A stretch of DNA of 25,912 nucleotides from Leptofilum sp050292445 (GTDB taxonomy: Bacteria > Chloroflexota > Anaerolineae > Promineifilales > Promineifilaceae). The stretch lies in contig JBNKLQ010000059.1 in the NCBI GenBank assembly GCA_050292445.1, forward strand, positions 1-25,912, in the 5' to 3' direction. Below, piece after piece: positions 8,182 to 16,215 of this stretch. The position numbers and the translations under genes are program-made. Position 1 is the stretch's first letter, and each line of letters starts with the position of its first letter. The notes beneath the pieces were generated by a model, which was given only the letters and a program-made list of their open reading frames with translations, was not told the origin of the DNA and searched no databases.

Positions 8182-8985
8182 ATGAGCAATGAACATGGCA
8201 AAGTTGACAATGCAAACATTAATCGTGCGGCGCGCCTGGGCCGGGCTACCGAAGATGAACGCCTCCTGGCTGGCTCGGTTCTGGACGAAACGCCTTTTTA
8301 TGAAACTGACACCTGGCGGGTGATGCGTATCATGGGTGAGTTTGTAGAAGGGTTTGATGCCTTGGCTGAGTTAGGAACGGCCGTTACCATTTTTGGGTCA
8401 GCGCGGGTCAAACCGGGGGATGTTCATTATGAAACGGCCGTTACCGTGGCCAGACTATTAGGTGAAGCCGGTCTCAATATTATCACGGGTGGCGGACCTG
8501 GCATTATGGAAGCGGGCAACAAAGGAGCCAGACTGGCAGGCGTGCAGTCCGTGGGTCTGAACATCGAGCTGCCCTTTGAGCAGCACCTCAACCCCTACGT
8601 CGATTTCTCCATCGACTTCCGCTACTTTTTTGCACGCAAAGTGATGTTGGTCAAATATGCCCAGGCGTTTGTCATTTTCCCTGGCGGTTTTGGCACAATG
8701 GACGAGCTGTTTGAATCGCTCACCCTCATTCAGACAGGCAAAGTGCAAAATTTCCCCGTTATACTGTTTGATACAAACTATTGGGGTGGTCTGGTCGATT
8801 GGCTCAAAAATAGCATGTTGGCGGGTGGCAAAATTTCGCCAGACGATTTAAATTTGCCCATTCTCACTGATTCGCCCGAAGAAGCACGGGACATTATTGT
8901 GCGCAGCTTGCAAGACCGTAATTGGCGCTTTGAGCAGGAGGAGGGTGCCCGATTTGAAGCCCGTAAAGCATACGGCCGTCGTTAG
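8182..8985 (+). CDS. LOG family protein (TIGR00730-type nucleotide phosphoribohydrolase)
   Basis: Belongs to the LOG/'lysine decarboxylase-like' Rossmann family, whose studied members hydrolyse nucleoside 5'-monophosphates (including cytokinin ribotides) to base and ribose phosphate. The 267 aa include the family signatures GGGPGIMEAGNKGA (about 103-116) and PGGFGTMDELFE (about 167-178). AGAAGGA precedes the ATG. The N-terminal 45 residues are polar and extra. It follows the phosphatase on the same strand after 63 nt, so co-transcription is possible. Two ACGGCCGT palindromes 57 bp apart, in the same frame, encode GTAVT and ETAVT. Confidence 0.9.
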   Translation: MSNEHGKVDNANINRAARLGRATEDERLLAGSVLDETPFYETDTWRVMRIMGEFVEGFDALAELGTAVTIFGSARVKPGDVHYETAVTVARLLGEAGLNIITGGGPGIMEAGNKGARLAGVQSVGLNIELPFEQHLNPYVDFSIDFRYFFARKVMLVKYAQAFVIFPGGFGTMDELFESLTLIQTGKVQNFPVILFDTNYWGGLVDWLKNSMLAGGKISPDDLNLPILTDSPEEARDIIVRSLQDRNWRFEQEEGARFEARKAYGRR

Positions 8986-8987
8986 TG

Positions 8988-9073
8988 GCCGTCCGCAAAT
9001 AAGTTGGCGGAATTGTGCGGACGGCTTGGAGTAAGCGGCCTTACAAAAAGGGAAGTTATAGTTGGCCGCTTAC
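8988..9073. other. Two consecutive 10-bp inverted repeats in the gap before the kinase gene
   Basis: GCCGTCCGCA (8988-8997) pairs perfectly with 9016-9025, and GTAAGCGGCC (9031-9040) pairs perfectly with 9064-9073. Loops are 18 and 23 nt. No T-run follows, so these are not standard terminators. They lie within the 222-nt gene-free stretch 8986-9207. The rest of that gap (9074-9207) is AT-rich leader with no clear promoter. Confidence 0.7.
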
Positions 9074-9207
9074 TTAGAACAAAAATTTACGGTCGATTCA
9101 TTTGCTTTTTGGGCAAATATTGTAAATTAGGCTATTGTAATTTTCAGATGAACCTACTACGCTATGTCCATATTTCTAACCATCTAACAATCACAAAATA
9201 AAATATT

Positions 9208-11646
9208 ATGGCTCCAGAAAAAATTGGTCGTTATGAAATAAAGCAAGAAATTGGGCGGGGGGGGATGGCTACCGTTTACGAAGCGCATGATCCCCGCTTT
9301 GAGCGTACGGTAGCGCTCAAGATGCTGCCACGCGAATTTATGCACGAGGCAGAGTTCCGGGCCCGGTTTACCCGTGAAGCCCGTACCATCGCCACGTTGG
9401 AACATCCAGCCATTGTGCCCGTTTATGATTTTGGCGAGGAAGATGGCCAGCCATTTTTGGTGATGCGCTTGATGACCGGTGGGTCGCTGTCTGACCGGCT
9501 GGCAGAAGGACCGATTCCCATTGATGAAGCGGCCGTTATTCTCAAGCGTCTCGGATCTGCGCTGGATCGGGCACACAGCATGGGCATCATTCATCGCGAT
9601 CTCAAACCCAGTAACGTGCTGTTTGATCAATACGGTGATGCGTTTCTGGCTGACTTTGGCATTGTGCATGTTTCCTCTTCTACTAATGCCCTGACTGCCA
9701 GCGGCAGCCTGGTAGGCACGCCTACCTATATGAGCCCAGAACAAGTGTATGGTGATAAGCAGATAGACGGCCGTTCGGATATTTACGCCCTGGGAGTCAT
9801 CCTTTTCCAAATGCTCACCGGCAGCACGCCATATGATGCCGACACGCCAGCCCGCATGATGATGAAACACGTCATGGACCCGGTGCCCGAAATATTAAGA
9901 GTACGCCCCGATTTGCCGCCTGCCTGCAATGAAATCATTAATAAAGCGATGGCCAAAGAGCGGGATGAACGATTCTCGTCCGCCACAGATTTGTCTTCGG
10001 CGTTAACGGCCGTTACCAAACCAGGCATAGAACAACCCAACATTGCCAAACTGGAAGAAGAGCTGAGCGAGATGCAGGCGGATTTGTTGGAAGAAACGCC
10101 AAGACCGGAGACCTCGACACGGGCAACGGCCGTTCCCCTCGAAACTGCCACCAGTACCCCAGCCGTCCCGCCACCCCCTACGCCGCCGGTTGGTGCCGAG
10201 ACCAGCCCTGTAGATCTGCCTACACCCACAGCCCAAACGGTAACGGTCAAAGGCAGTGTTCCTAAATGGATTTGGGGCGTGGTTGCTGTGATTGTTTTGC
10301 TTTGTTTGGGTGGTGCCTATCTGGTAGCAACCTCCCTGGCAGATGGTGAGTTTGCCTTATTTGGCGACGATCCAACCAGCACCCCGCGTCCGGATGAAGA
10401 TGAAGATGATCCGGTAGACGAGGAAGCAACGGCCGAAGCGATTGCCGCCATGGAGACGGAAGAAGCCGAAACGGCCACCGCTGAGGCAGTTCCGCCGCCA
10501 ACCGACACGCCAGAAGTGCCCACGCCATCGCCAACGGCCGTTCCCACCGAAGACGAACCTACACCCGATTTGCTGGCCACACGAGAAAGTGCTGAAGCAA
10601 CGCGGGCCGCTGCGGTTCAGACTTCGGAACCGCCTCCCCCGCCAGACAGTGATGTGACGGCCATCTATGGCCCATTTAATGGTTCACTGCCCCATGACGA
10701 TGATGCTTTCATCGAGACAGAATACGCGGATGTAACGCCAGCTAACTTTGTGATGCAGGTTGATATCATTAATCCCTATGGTTTAGCCACAGGTGATTGG
10801 GACTTTGGCCTCATTTTCCGCCAGAGCGATGTGGATGATGAAATGCGCGTCGTTGTGCGTTCCGATGGTTTGTGGACGCTTAATGATCGTACCCCAGGTA
10901 CCGACAACTTCTTGCAAGAGGGGGATGTTTCTGGCTACCTAAATTTGGGCGTAGGCGAAAGAAATCGTTTCCAAATTATCGCCATGGATGACCAGGGTTA
11001 TTTCTTTTTGAATAATGAGTTCATTTCGGAGTTGGACATCTCTTCACGTACAAACGAGGGAGATATTGCCCTCGGCACCGGTTTTTACGGCGCAGATGAG
11101 CTCAATGGCGAAGTGACAACTTATGATGATTTTGGCTTGTGGTCCCTTGATCCTGTTTATGGTCCGAGCCAGGGTGAACTGGTTCATGCTTTAGATGATC
11201 TGATCAAGCTGGAAACGGCCGAAGTTGATTTGCGCAACTTTTTAGTGGAGGCAACGTTTGTCAATCCTTTTGCTGCCTCTGTAAATGATTGGGATTATGG
11301 TCTCTCGTTCCGCACCAACGGTTCTTTTAAATATTGGCTGGTGGTTGCTTCTGAGGGAGATTGGCAGCTGGCCGACCGCCAGGGCAGTGTGGATGATGAA
11401 GTCACGGTGGCGGAGGGTGACTTGGCCAACCTGAATTTAGGGGCCAATGAAACAAATACCTTGCGCCTGATTGCCTTGGGAAATCGAGGCTTCTTCTTCT
11501 TGAACGATCAATTTATTGATGTGCTGGATATATCTGGCAACCAGGATTCCGGCGAAATTGAGGTCATGACCGCCTTCTATTTCGATCATGAACTGGAAGG
11601 TGAAGCGACGGGATTTGAGGACTTTACCATTATTCCCCTGCCGTAG
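9208..11646 (+). CDS. Transmembrane Ser/Thr protein kinase (PknB-like) with duplicated ectodomain
   Basis: A receptor-type Hanks kinase of 812 aa. The kinase domain (about 8-275) has the Gly loop IGRGGMATVY, catalytic Lys38 (VALK), HRDLKPSN (129-136), DFG (149) and an SPEQ in place of APE, so it looks active. A Pro/Thr-rich juxtamembrane segment leads to one TM helix (about 355-377). Outside is an acidic Pro/Thr linker and two tandem domains of roughly 160 aa (about 485-645 and 648-812) that align with each other: NPYGLATGDWDFGL with NPFAASVNDWDYGL, and GYFFLNNEFISELDIS with GFFFLNDQFIDVLDIS. They look like LamG/DUF1080-type beta-sandwich folds, which suggests carbohydrate or wall binding (inference). 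No strong Shine-Dalgarno is seen. Confidence 0.93.
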   Translation: MAPEKIGRYEIKQEIGRGGMATVYEAHDPRFERTVALKMLPREFMHEAEFRARFTREARTIATLEHPAIVPVYDFGEEDGQPFLVMRLMTGGSLSDRLAEGPIPIDEAAVILKRLGSALDRAHSMGIIHRDLKPSNVLFDQYGDAFLADFGIVHVSSSTNALTASGSLVGTPTYMSPEQVYGDKQIDGRSDIYALGVILFQMLTGSTPYDADTPARMMMKHVMDPVPEILRVRPDLPPACNEIINKAMAKERDERFSSATDLSSALTAVTKPGIEQPNIAKLEEELSEMQADLLEETPRPETSTRATAVPLETATSTPAVPPPPTPPVGAETSPVDLPTPTAQTVTVKGSVPKWIWGVVAVIVLLCLGGAYLVATSLADGEFALFGDDPTSTPRPDEDEDDPVDEEATAEAIAAMETEEAETATAEAVPPPTDTPEVPTPSPTAVPTEDEPTPDLLATRESAEATRAAAVQTSEPPPPPDSDVTAIYGPFNGSLPHDDDAFIETEYADVTPANFVMQVDIINPYGLATGDWDFGLIFRQSDVDDEMRVVVRSDGLWTLNDRTPGTDNFLQEGDVSGYLNLGVGERNRFQIIAMDDQGYFFLNNEFISELDISSRTNEGDIALGTGFYGADELNGEVTTYDDFGLWSLDPVYGPSQGELVHALDDLIKLETAEVDLRNFLVEATFVNPFAASVNDWDYGLSFRTNGSFKYWLVVASEGDWQLADRQGSVDDEVTVAEGDLANLNLGANETNTLRLIALGNRGFFFLNDQFIDVLDISGNQDSGEIEVMTAFYFDHELEGEATGFEDFTIIPLP

Positions 11647-11651
11647 ATAAA

Positions 11652-11704
11652 GGAGATTGGAGACTGGAGATTAGAGATCATATAATCTCCAATCTCTAAT
11701 CTCC
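11652..11704. terminator. GGAGATT/AATCTCC dyad, probable bidirectional terminator
   Basis: Three GGAGATT-type heptamers (11652-11672) face three AATCTCC-type heptamers (11684-11704). They form a 21-bp stem with two mismatches and an 11-nt loop; a 13-bp perfect alternative uses 11666-11678 and 11692-11704. It separates the convergent kinase and membrane-protein genes and supplies the TAG of the latter. There is no T-run, so termination is inferred from placement and fold. Confidence 0.6.
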
Positions 11705-12763
11705 AATTCTCTTCCCAGTCAAAAACCCCCACATCACAAATAGAAGACCCAAAACAAACATGACGGCTGCCTGGACATTCACGCGATTTTGCCAGGCGTC
11801 GGTGACGGCCGTTACCAACCGCAGGCCCGTTTGGCGCACGGTAACAGCAGTCAATGAATAATCCGGTGGCGCTTGCCGCAGCAGCGAGCGGATGATTGTG
11901 GGGAAAATGAAGGTGAGGAGCAGGACAAAAACGGCCGTGCCCAACAACGGCCAGCCCCACCAATTCCCCAACTCAGACCAGGAACGCACCGCCAGCAAAG
12001 CAATCAGCAGCAAACAGCCAGCAGGCAGCAGCCAAAGCAGCCAGCCCCAATCCTGTGCCAGCGAGAAAGCACGCTGTAGGCGCATGAGCTGTTCACGCGT
12101 CTGCACAAGTTCCGCATTTTGGGCTTGCTGTTCCGGCGAGAAGAGTGGCACCCGCACCACGCCAAACTCACTGCTAAGCTGTGGATTGCTGTCCAGCGCC
12201 TGCACCAGCCGGGAATGGACCTCTTGTGTCACTTGGTCAGCAGTCAGCTCAGGCGGTAGGCAGGCGGGGATGGTTACATTTGGCCCTAGCAGCTCGGCGG
12301 GATTTACAGGTTGGGTGCAGGGGGGCAGACTATTGACGATATTTCCCACAATTTCCAGCCCTGGCTGCCCACGAAAGCGATCGAGCAGCTGCGTCGTGTC
12401 AATCTCTAACTCGGCGTTGTCTAGATTGCCACTTTCCAGCATGTCGTAGACGGTGTCAACGGCCGTATCTGCCTGCGCCTCAATCCAACCAGGAGGCAGC
12501 AGCGTTTCCATTGATTCCTGCAAAATCGCTTCATCCAGGTTAATGGGGGCCAGACCGCGCTGCCGCGCCTGCTCTTCCAGCGTTTGGGCCACAATCGCTG
12601 GGACAGCTTCCACCACCAGGTTGTCCAGATTAGACAACGACTCTTTAATCAGTTCACGATCCGCCGCCACGGCGAAAAAATTCGTTAAGAAGAGGGCCAG
12701 AACGGCCGTAATCGCAAACAACACAGCCACAATCCCCGCTAAAAATTTCAAGCATCCACGCAT
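11696..12763 (-). CDS. Unknown four-TM membrane protein
   Basis: I do not recognise this 355-aa protein. It begins with a signal-anchor helix (about 5-35), then has a largely helical, Gln/Glu/Leu-rich extracytoplasmic region (about 36-235) with two cysteines (PPCTQ, PACLPP) that could pair. Three TM helices follow near 240-262, 270-295 and 330-350, and it ends GKRIGD. The ATG at 12763 has GGGAG just upstream. Its last codons and stop (GGA GAT TAG) are written by a GGAGATT heptamer, so the natural C-terminus may have been altered by the repeat. It lies upstream of nothing obvious and follows trmD on the same strand across an AATCAGT repeat. Confidence 0.8.
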   Translation of the reverse strand: MRGCLKFLAGIVAVLFAITAVLALFLTNFFAVAADRELIKESLSNLDNLVVEAVPAIVAQTLEEQARQRGLAPINLDEAILQESMETLLPPGWIEAQADTAVDTVYDMLESGNLDNAELEIDTTQLLDRFRGQPGLEIVGNIVNSLPPCTQPVNPAELLGPNVTIPACLPPELTADQVTQEVHSRLVQALDSNPQLSSEFGVVRVPLFSPEQQAQNAELVQTREQLMRLQRAFSLAQDWGWLLWLLPAGCLLLIALLAVRSWSELGNWWGWPLLGTAVFVLLLTFIFPTIIRSLLRQAPPDYSLTAVTVRQTGLRLVTAVTDAWQNRVNVQAAVMFVLGLLFVMWGFLTGKRIGD

Positions 12764-12778
12764 GTTGGTCTCCCGTTT

Positions 12779-12872
12779 TCGGTAATCAGTTTTCGGTAGG
12801 TCAGTGATCAGTTTAGCTCAGAAGTAACGATGAGCGATCTACTGATTACCGATTACTGTTCACCGATTACTG
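12779..12872. repeat. AATCAGT-family repeat between the membrane-protein gene and trmD
   Basis: Degenerate AATCAGT/GGTCAGT units in both orientations fill the gap from upstream of 12763 to the trmD stop. TrmD's last residues (SNR) and TGA are encoded by this repeat. Confidence 0.75.
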
Positions 12873-13600
12873 GCCTCAGAGGCCAGTTTGCCCAAAAACC
12901 AGCGGTCCTCCTGACTAAGTTCGGCCGTGAGCAGCAAGTCGGGGCGGCGCTGCCAGGTGCGGCGCAGGGCTTGCTCGCGCCGCCAGCGGGCAATGTTGGC
13001 GGCATGACCAGAGCGCAGCACATCAGGTACAGACCAATCGCGGAACGTTTCTGGCCGAGTGTAGTGGGGTCCTTCCAGCAGGCCGGTGGCATGACTGTCT
13101 TCTTCGGCGGCGTCTTCCGCGCCCAGCACGCCGGGAATGAGCCGGGCGACTGCATCCACGATGACCATTGCGGCCAATTCGCCACCAGTCAGCACAAAAT
13201 CGCCAATGGAGATTTCGTCGGTGACTAAGTGCTGGCGCACGCGCTCATCGACCCCTTCGTAACGGCCGCACAGCAGGAGCAGCCGTTCGTGCTGGGCTAA
13301 TTCTTGGGCGACTTTTTGGGTAAACGGCCGTCCCTGCGGTGTCAGCAAAATAACAGGTGGCGATTGGAGACCGGAGATTAGAGATTCTGCGGCCGTAAAA
13401 ATCGGTTCTGGCTTAAGCACCATGCCACCGCCGCCGCCATAGGGTGGTTCGTCCGTTACGCGGTGCTTGCCGCTGGCGTAGTCGCGCAGGTTGTGCAGGC
13501 CAATTTGCAGCAAGCCCGCCGTTTGCGCCCGCTTAAGGATGCTTTCGTTCAGATAACCGGGAAACATTTCCGGGAATAGCGTCAAGATATCAATATGCAT
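12860..13600 (-). CDS. trmD: tRNA (guanine37-N1)-methyltransferase TrmD
   Basis: Methylates G37 of tRNAs using S-adenosylmethionine, preventing +1 frameshifting. The 246 aa match the usual length. The trefoil-knot motifs are present: LLTPQGRPF, LLLCGRYEGVDERV and EISIGDFVLTGGELA, plus the C-terminal helical domain (SGHAANIARWRREQAL). The ATG at 13600 (MHIDILTLFPEMF) is the canonical start. Oddity: 21 nt of GGAGATT-type heptamers (13366-13386) encode SLISGLQ just before the SPQGRPF-like strand, where most TrmD proteins have a short loop. It has no rimM or rplS neighbour, unlike the common trmD operon. Confidence 0.96.
   Translation of the reverse strand: MHIDILTLFPEMFPGYLNESILKRAQTAGLLQIGLHNLRDYASGKHRVTDEPPYGGGGGMVLKPEPIFTAAESLISGLQSPPVILLTPQGRPFTQKVAQELAQHERLLLLCGRYEGVDERVRQHLVTDEISIGDFVLTGGELAAMVIVDAVARLIPGVLGAEDAAEEDSHATGLLEGPHYTRPETFRDWSVPDVLRSGHAANIARWRREQALRRTWQRRPDLLLTAELSQEDRWFLGKLASEASNR
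13366..13386. repeat. GGAGATT heptamer array inside trmD
   Basis: Three heptamers (GGAGACC, GGAGATT, AGAGATT), exactly 21 nt, lie inside the trmD reading frame and add seven codons. Confidence 0.88.
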
Positions 13601-13639
13601 GGCGGTAAGTATCTGGTGGCGGGGTGACTGTGTCAAGCG

Positions 13640-13757
13640 TTCCAGTATTCAGTAATCAGTGAATCAGTAATCAGTGAATCAGTAATCAGTAATCAGTAAT
13701 CAGTAATCAGTAATCAGTAACCGACCTACTGAATACTGACCTACTGATTACTGACCT
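13640..13757. repeat. AATCAGT tandem heptamer array
   Basis: Nine AATCAGT units lie between 13654 and 13718, the last six contiguous (13677-13718). The array then flips to ACTGATT/ACTGACC units up to 13757. This fills the gap between trmD and the UroD-family gene and provides the latter's last codons (VGQ) and TAA. Confidence 0.93.
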
Positions 13758-14731
13758 ACCGATTCGCGTAGGGCGCGGATGTTGCGCAAGGGCGTGGTGG
13801 TCATGGCCACACAGCCGGTCCCCAGCAGCAGGCGACGGCCGTTTGTCTGTTTAATCGCATCATGGGCTTCGGCCAGGGTTTGCTCTGGGGATTCCTGGTG
13901 CAGGCTCCAATGATCGACGCCGCCGCTGGCTGCCCCTTTAATTTGCAGCAAGCCTTCGGCCAGGCTGATGCCCGTTTCCCGGTCGTGCCAGTTGAGCAGC
14001 TGCACCGGGTATTCGGCAACGAGATCAAACATCACGTCGGTGCTGTGCAGGTGAACCATGTTGAGCCATAAATCCTGCACCGCATTGAGAATTTGATGAT
14101 CATACGGCCGTCCCCACTTTTCATACTCGTCTTGGCTCAGCAGCGGATACCGGGCGTGTTGGATGGCGTAAAAAATGCCGTCGATGCCAATTTTCTTGGC
14201 TGCTTCAATAAAACGCAGCGTACTTTCCACAATGGTTTCCTGTCCCTGCCGGAACAGCTCCGGCTGACTGCGCATGTGGCTTAGCATCGGTTCGTTGTCG
14301 GCCAAATGTTTGGCCTGGGAGAGCGGGGCAAAAATGGTGACCAGCACCGGCACATTGTCGCCCACAGTTTCTTTTACCAATCGCAGCGCTTCCAACTGCG
14401 TGGCTAACATTCCTTTGCGGGGATCAAGCGGCTTGAGATTGGCCCAATCCTCTGGCTTTTGGATGGGGCGATGTAAATATTCTCGCGTACCTTCAATATG
14501 GCCCACCCACCGGTCTTTGACACCCCAATCCACTACTGAATAGCTGCTGGCTGGGCCAACTTTTAATATGTCCCAATCATAATCTTGCTGCCATTTTAGG
14601 TGGGCTGCGGCCAGCGCCTGGGCGTCCTGATCATCCCCTGGCCAATGCCGCCACAGCGCCACGGGCACCCGGTCTGGGTTTTGGCCAGAAATAGTGGCTT
14701 CCAATCGTTTGCGTTTGCTCCAATTTGTCAT
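13748..14731 (-). CDS. Uroporphyrinogen decarboxylase (UroD)-family protein, not HemE
   Basis: A 327-aa TIM-barrel protein of the UroD superfamily, which includes HemE and corrinoid-dependent methyltransferases (MtaA/MtbA type). It keeps the opening pattern (NPDRVPVALWRHWPGDD) and the closing GCVAMTTTPLRNIRALRES. However, it lacks HemE's RQAGRYLPEY substrate motif, so haem synthesis is unlikely. The conserved His/Cys near the C-terminus (LLNWHDR, GTGCVAM) could bind zinc for thiol methylation; this is inference. The start is firm: AGGAGGT sits just before the ATG at 14731. No corrinoid protein is adjacent. The C-terminus runs into an AATCAGT repeat. Confidence 0.85.
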   Translation of the reverse strand: MTNWSKRKRLEATISGQNPDRVPVALWRHWPGDDQDAQALAAAHLKWQQDYDWDILKVGPASSYSVVDWGVKDRWVGHIEGTREYLHRPIQKPEDWANLKPLDPRKGMLATQLEALRLVKETVGDNVPVLVTIFAPLSQAKHLADNEPMLSHMRSQPELFRQGQETIVESTLRFIEAAKKIGIDGIFYAIQHARYPLLSQDEYEKWGRPYDHQILNAVQDLWLNMVHLHSTDVMFDLVAEYPVQLLNWHDRETGISLAEGLLQIKGAASGGVDHWSLHQESPEQTLAEAHDAIKQTNGRRLLLGTGCVAMTTTPLRNIRALRESVGQ

Positions 14732-14757
14732 ATTACCTCCTGACTTTTTGATGTGTC

Positions 14758-14819
14758 AGACCCGAAGGGTTTAGTTTGCGCGGAATTGAAACTACTACTA
14801 GGCAAAACCCTTCGGGTCT
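14758..14819. repeat. 15-bp perfect inverted repeat between divergent genes
   Basis: AGACCCGAAGGGTTT (14758-14772) is repeated inverted at 14805-14819 around a 32-nt spacer. It lies between the divergent UroD-family and acyl-CoA dehydrogenase genes. It could be a small mobile repeat, a hairpin in both leaders or an operator; nothing else in the window matches it. Confidence 0.8.
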
Positions 14820-14879
14820 TGGTTATAACGATATTGTACCTGGTGGCGGAAGATATGGATTGTCGATAGAATCATTTCT

Positions 14880-16052
14880 ATGGAACAAATTATGAATGAA
14901 ATTGGAAAACAAGCAGATAAAAATGTAGAAACGGCCGTATCTCTGGCCACAACCCTCGCACAACAATTTGCCACCCGTGCCGATGAAGCTGACAAGGCAG
15001 GTGTTTTGCCAGCTGAAGATGTCGCGGCACTAAAAGAATCCGGCTATTTGGGCATTAGCGTGCCCCGCGAATTTGGCGGCTATGGTCTTTCACTGCGCGA
15101 CTGCGTGGCGGCACAGTTGGCGCTGGCTCAAGGCAGTACTTCCACCGCTATCGTGGCTGGGATGCAGGTGCATGTGTTTGGGCATGAGCGCGAAGTGCGT
15201 GCCTGGGATGAAGCCTGGTATGAGAAGTTTTGCCGACTGGCGGCGAACGGGGCGCTGTTCAACTCCATTGCCAGCGAGCCAGCGATGGGCAGTCCGTCGC
15301 GTGGGGGCTTACCGGCCACAACGGCCGTTCCTGCCAAAAATGGCGAGGGGTGGGTGGTGAACGGCCGTAAAACCTGGTCCACTGGCGGCAAGCATCTCAC
15401 GCACATGCTGGTGCGCGTAGCGCTGGAAGACAAAGGAGCGGTGGTGCTGGTGGAACAGGGCATGCCCGGCGTGGAGTGGATCACCACCTGGAGCGATTCG
15501 CTAAGCCTGCGGGCCAGCGACAGCCACGATGTACTCTTTAAAGATGTACACATTCCCCCAAATTACGTCGTTGATCGGGGGGATGCCAAAGTGAAGCCCA
15601 ATGTCTGGTTTCCCATGATTATGTCAACAATATATTTGGGCGCAGCAATAGCCGCCCGCAACCGTGTCATCCAATTTGCCCTGGAGCGTGTGCCGACGGC
15701 CTTGGGCAAACCGATTGCCACGCTGCCCAAAATCCAGCGCCAAATTGGCGAAATTGATGTGGCGCTGCAAGCTGCCCGTTCGCTGCTGTACGATGTGGCT
15801 GCCGAATGGACGGGTGATGACGCTGACCGCAAACAAATGTCGGCCCGCATTGCCGCGGCCAAAACGATGGTGACGGAAACGGCCAACAAGGTGACGGACC
15901 AGGCGCTGCGCATTGCCGGGGGCAGCAGCATCACCAAGGCGCTGCCGCTGGAGCGCTACTTCCGCGACGTGCGGGCTGGCTCCATGCAGCCCCCCTCCGG
16001 CGACACGGCGCTGGAAATGGTCGGTCGCGCCGCCATCGCCGAATTTGAGTAG
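14880..16052 (+). CDS. Acyl-CoA dehydrogenase family flavoprotein
   Basis: A 390-aa FAD enzyme expected to oxidise an acyl-CoA or related thioester. N-terminal helices (GISVPREFGGYGLSLRDCVAAQLALAQG) and the middle beta domain (NGRKTWSTGGKHLTHMLV, flavin/substrate pocket) are clear. The C-terminal helical domain ends with RYFRDVRAGSMQPPSGDTALEMVGRAAI. The usual C-terminal EGT/GYE signatures of short-chain dehydrogenases are not obvious, so the substrate is unclear and an acyl-CoA-like monooxygenase relative cannot be excluded. The ATG at 14880 has a second in-frame ATG 12 nt on. It stands alone, followed by hairpins and a terminator. Confidence 0.85.
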   Translation: MEQIMNEIGKQADKNVETAVSLATTLAQQFATRADEADKAGVLPAEDVAALKESGYLGISVPREFGGYGLSLRDCVAAQLALAQGSTSTAIVAGMQVHVFGHEREVRAWDEAWYEKFCRLAANGALFNSIASEPAMGSPSRGGLPATTAVPAKNGEGWVVNGRKTWSTGGKHLTHMLVRVALEDKGAVVLVEQGMPGVEWITTWSDSLSLRASDSHDVLFKDVHIPPNYVVDRGDAKVKPNVWFPMIMSTIYLGAAIAARNRVIQFALERVPTALGKPIATLPKIQRQIGEIDVALQAARSLLYDVAAEWTGDDADRKQMSARIAAAKTMVTETANKVTDQALRIAGGSSITKALPLERYFRDVRAGSMQPPSGDTALEMVGRAAIAEFE

Positions 16053-16066
16053 TAGCCAGCAGACTA

Positions 16067-16087
16067 GTCCAATTTACCAAATTGGAC
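16067..16087. other. 9-bp hairpin with 3-nt loop downstream of acyl-CoA dehydrogenase
   Basis: GTCCAATTT pairs perfectly with AAATTGGAC around ACC, 15 nt after the stop. There is no T-run, so it may stabilise the mRNA end or act as an operator-like dyad before the true terminator. Confidence 0.6.
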
Positions 16088-16110
16088 CAATCTATGATGT
16101 TTGCGTTGAG

Positions 16111-16144
16111 AGCCAACGGCAAGATGATTGCTGTTGGCTTTTTT
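16111..16144 (+). terminator. Rho-independent terminator of the acyl-CoA dehydrogenase gene
   Basis: AGCCAACGGCAA pairs with TTGCTGTTGGCT (12 bp, one G-U) around a 5-nt loop, followed at once by a run of six T. This is a textbook intrinsic terminator. Confidence 0.9.
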
Positions 16145-16215
16145 GTGGGGTGAACGACGGCCGTTAACCACAACGAAAGCTCCCTGGCATACAATTCTGC
16201 CTGGAGGTGAATCAA

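Noticed and set aside
9004..9201. 65-aa frame in the gap before the kinase gene
   Set aside because: It starts at TTG inside the two dyads, has no ribosome-binding site and encodes no recognisable feature.
13654..13718. Regular tandem repeat resembling a CRISPR array
   Set aside because: The unit is 7 bp and directly adjacent with no unique spacers, and no cas genes are present. It is a simple heptamer array.
13748..14731. HemE (uroporphyrinogen decarboxylase) assignment
   Set aside because: The RQAGRYLPEY substrate-binding motif of HemE is absent, so only the superfamily is called.
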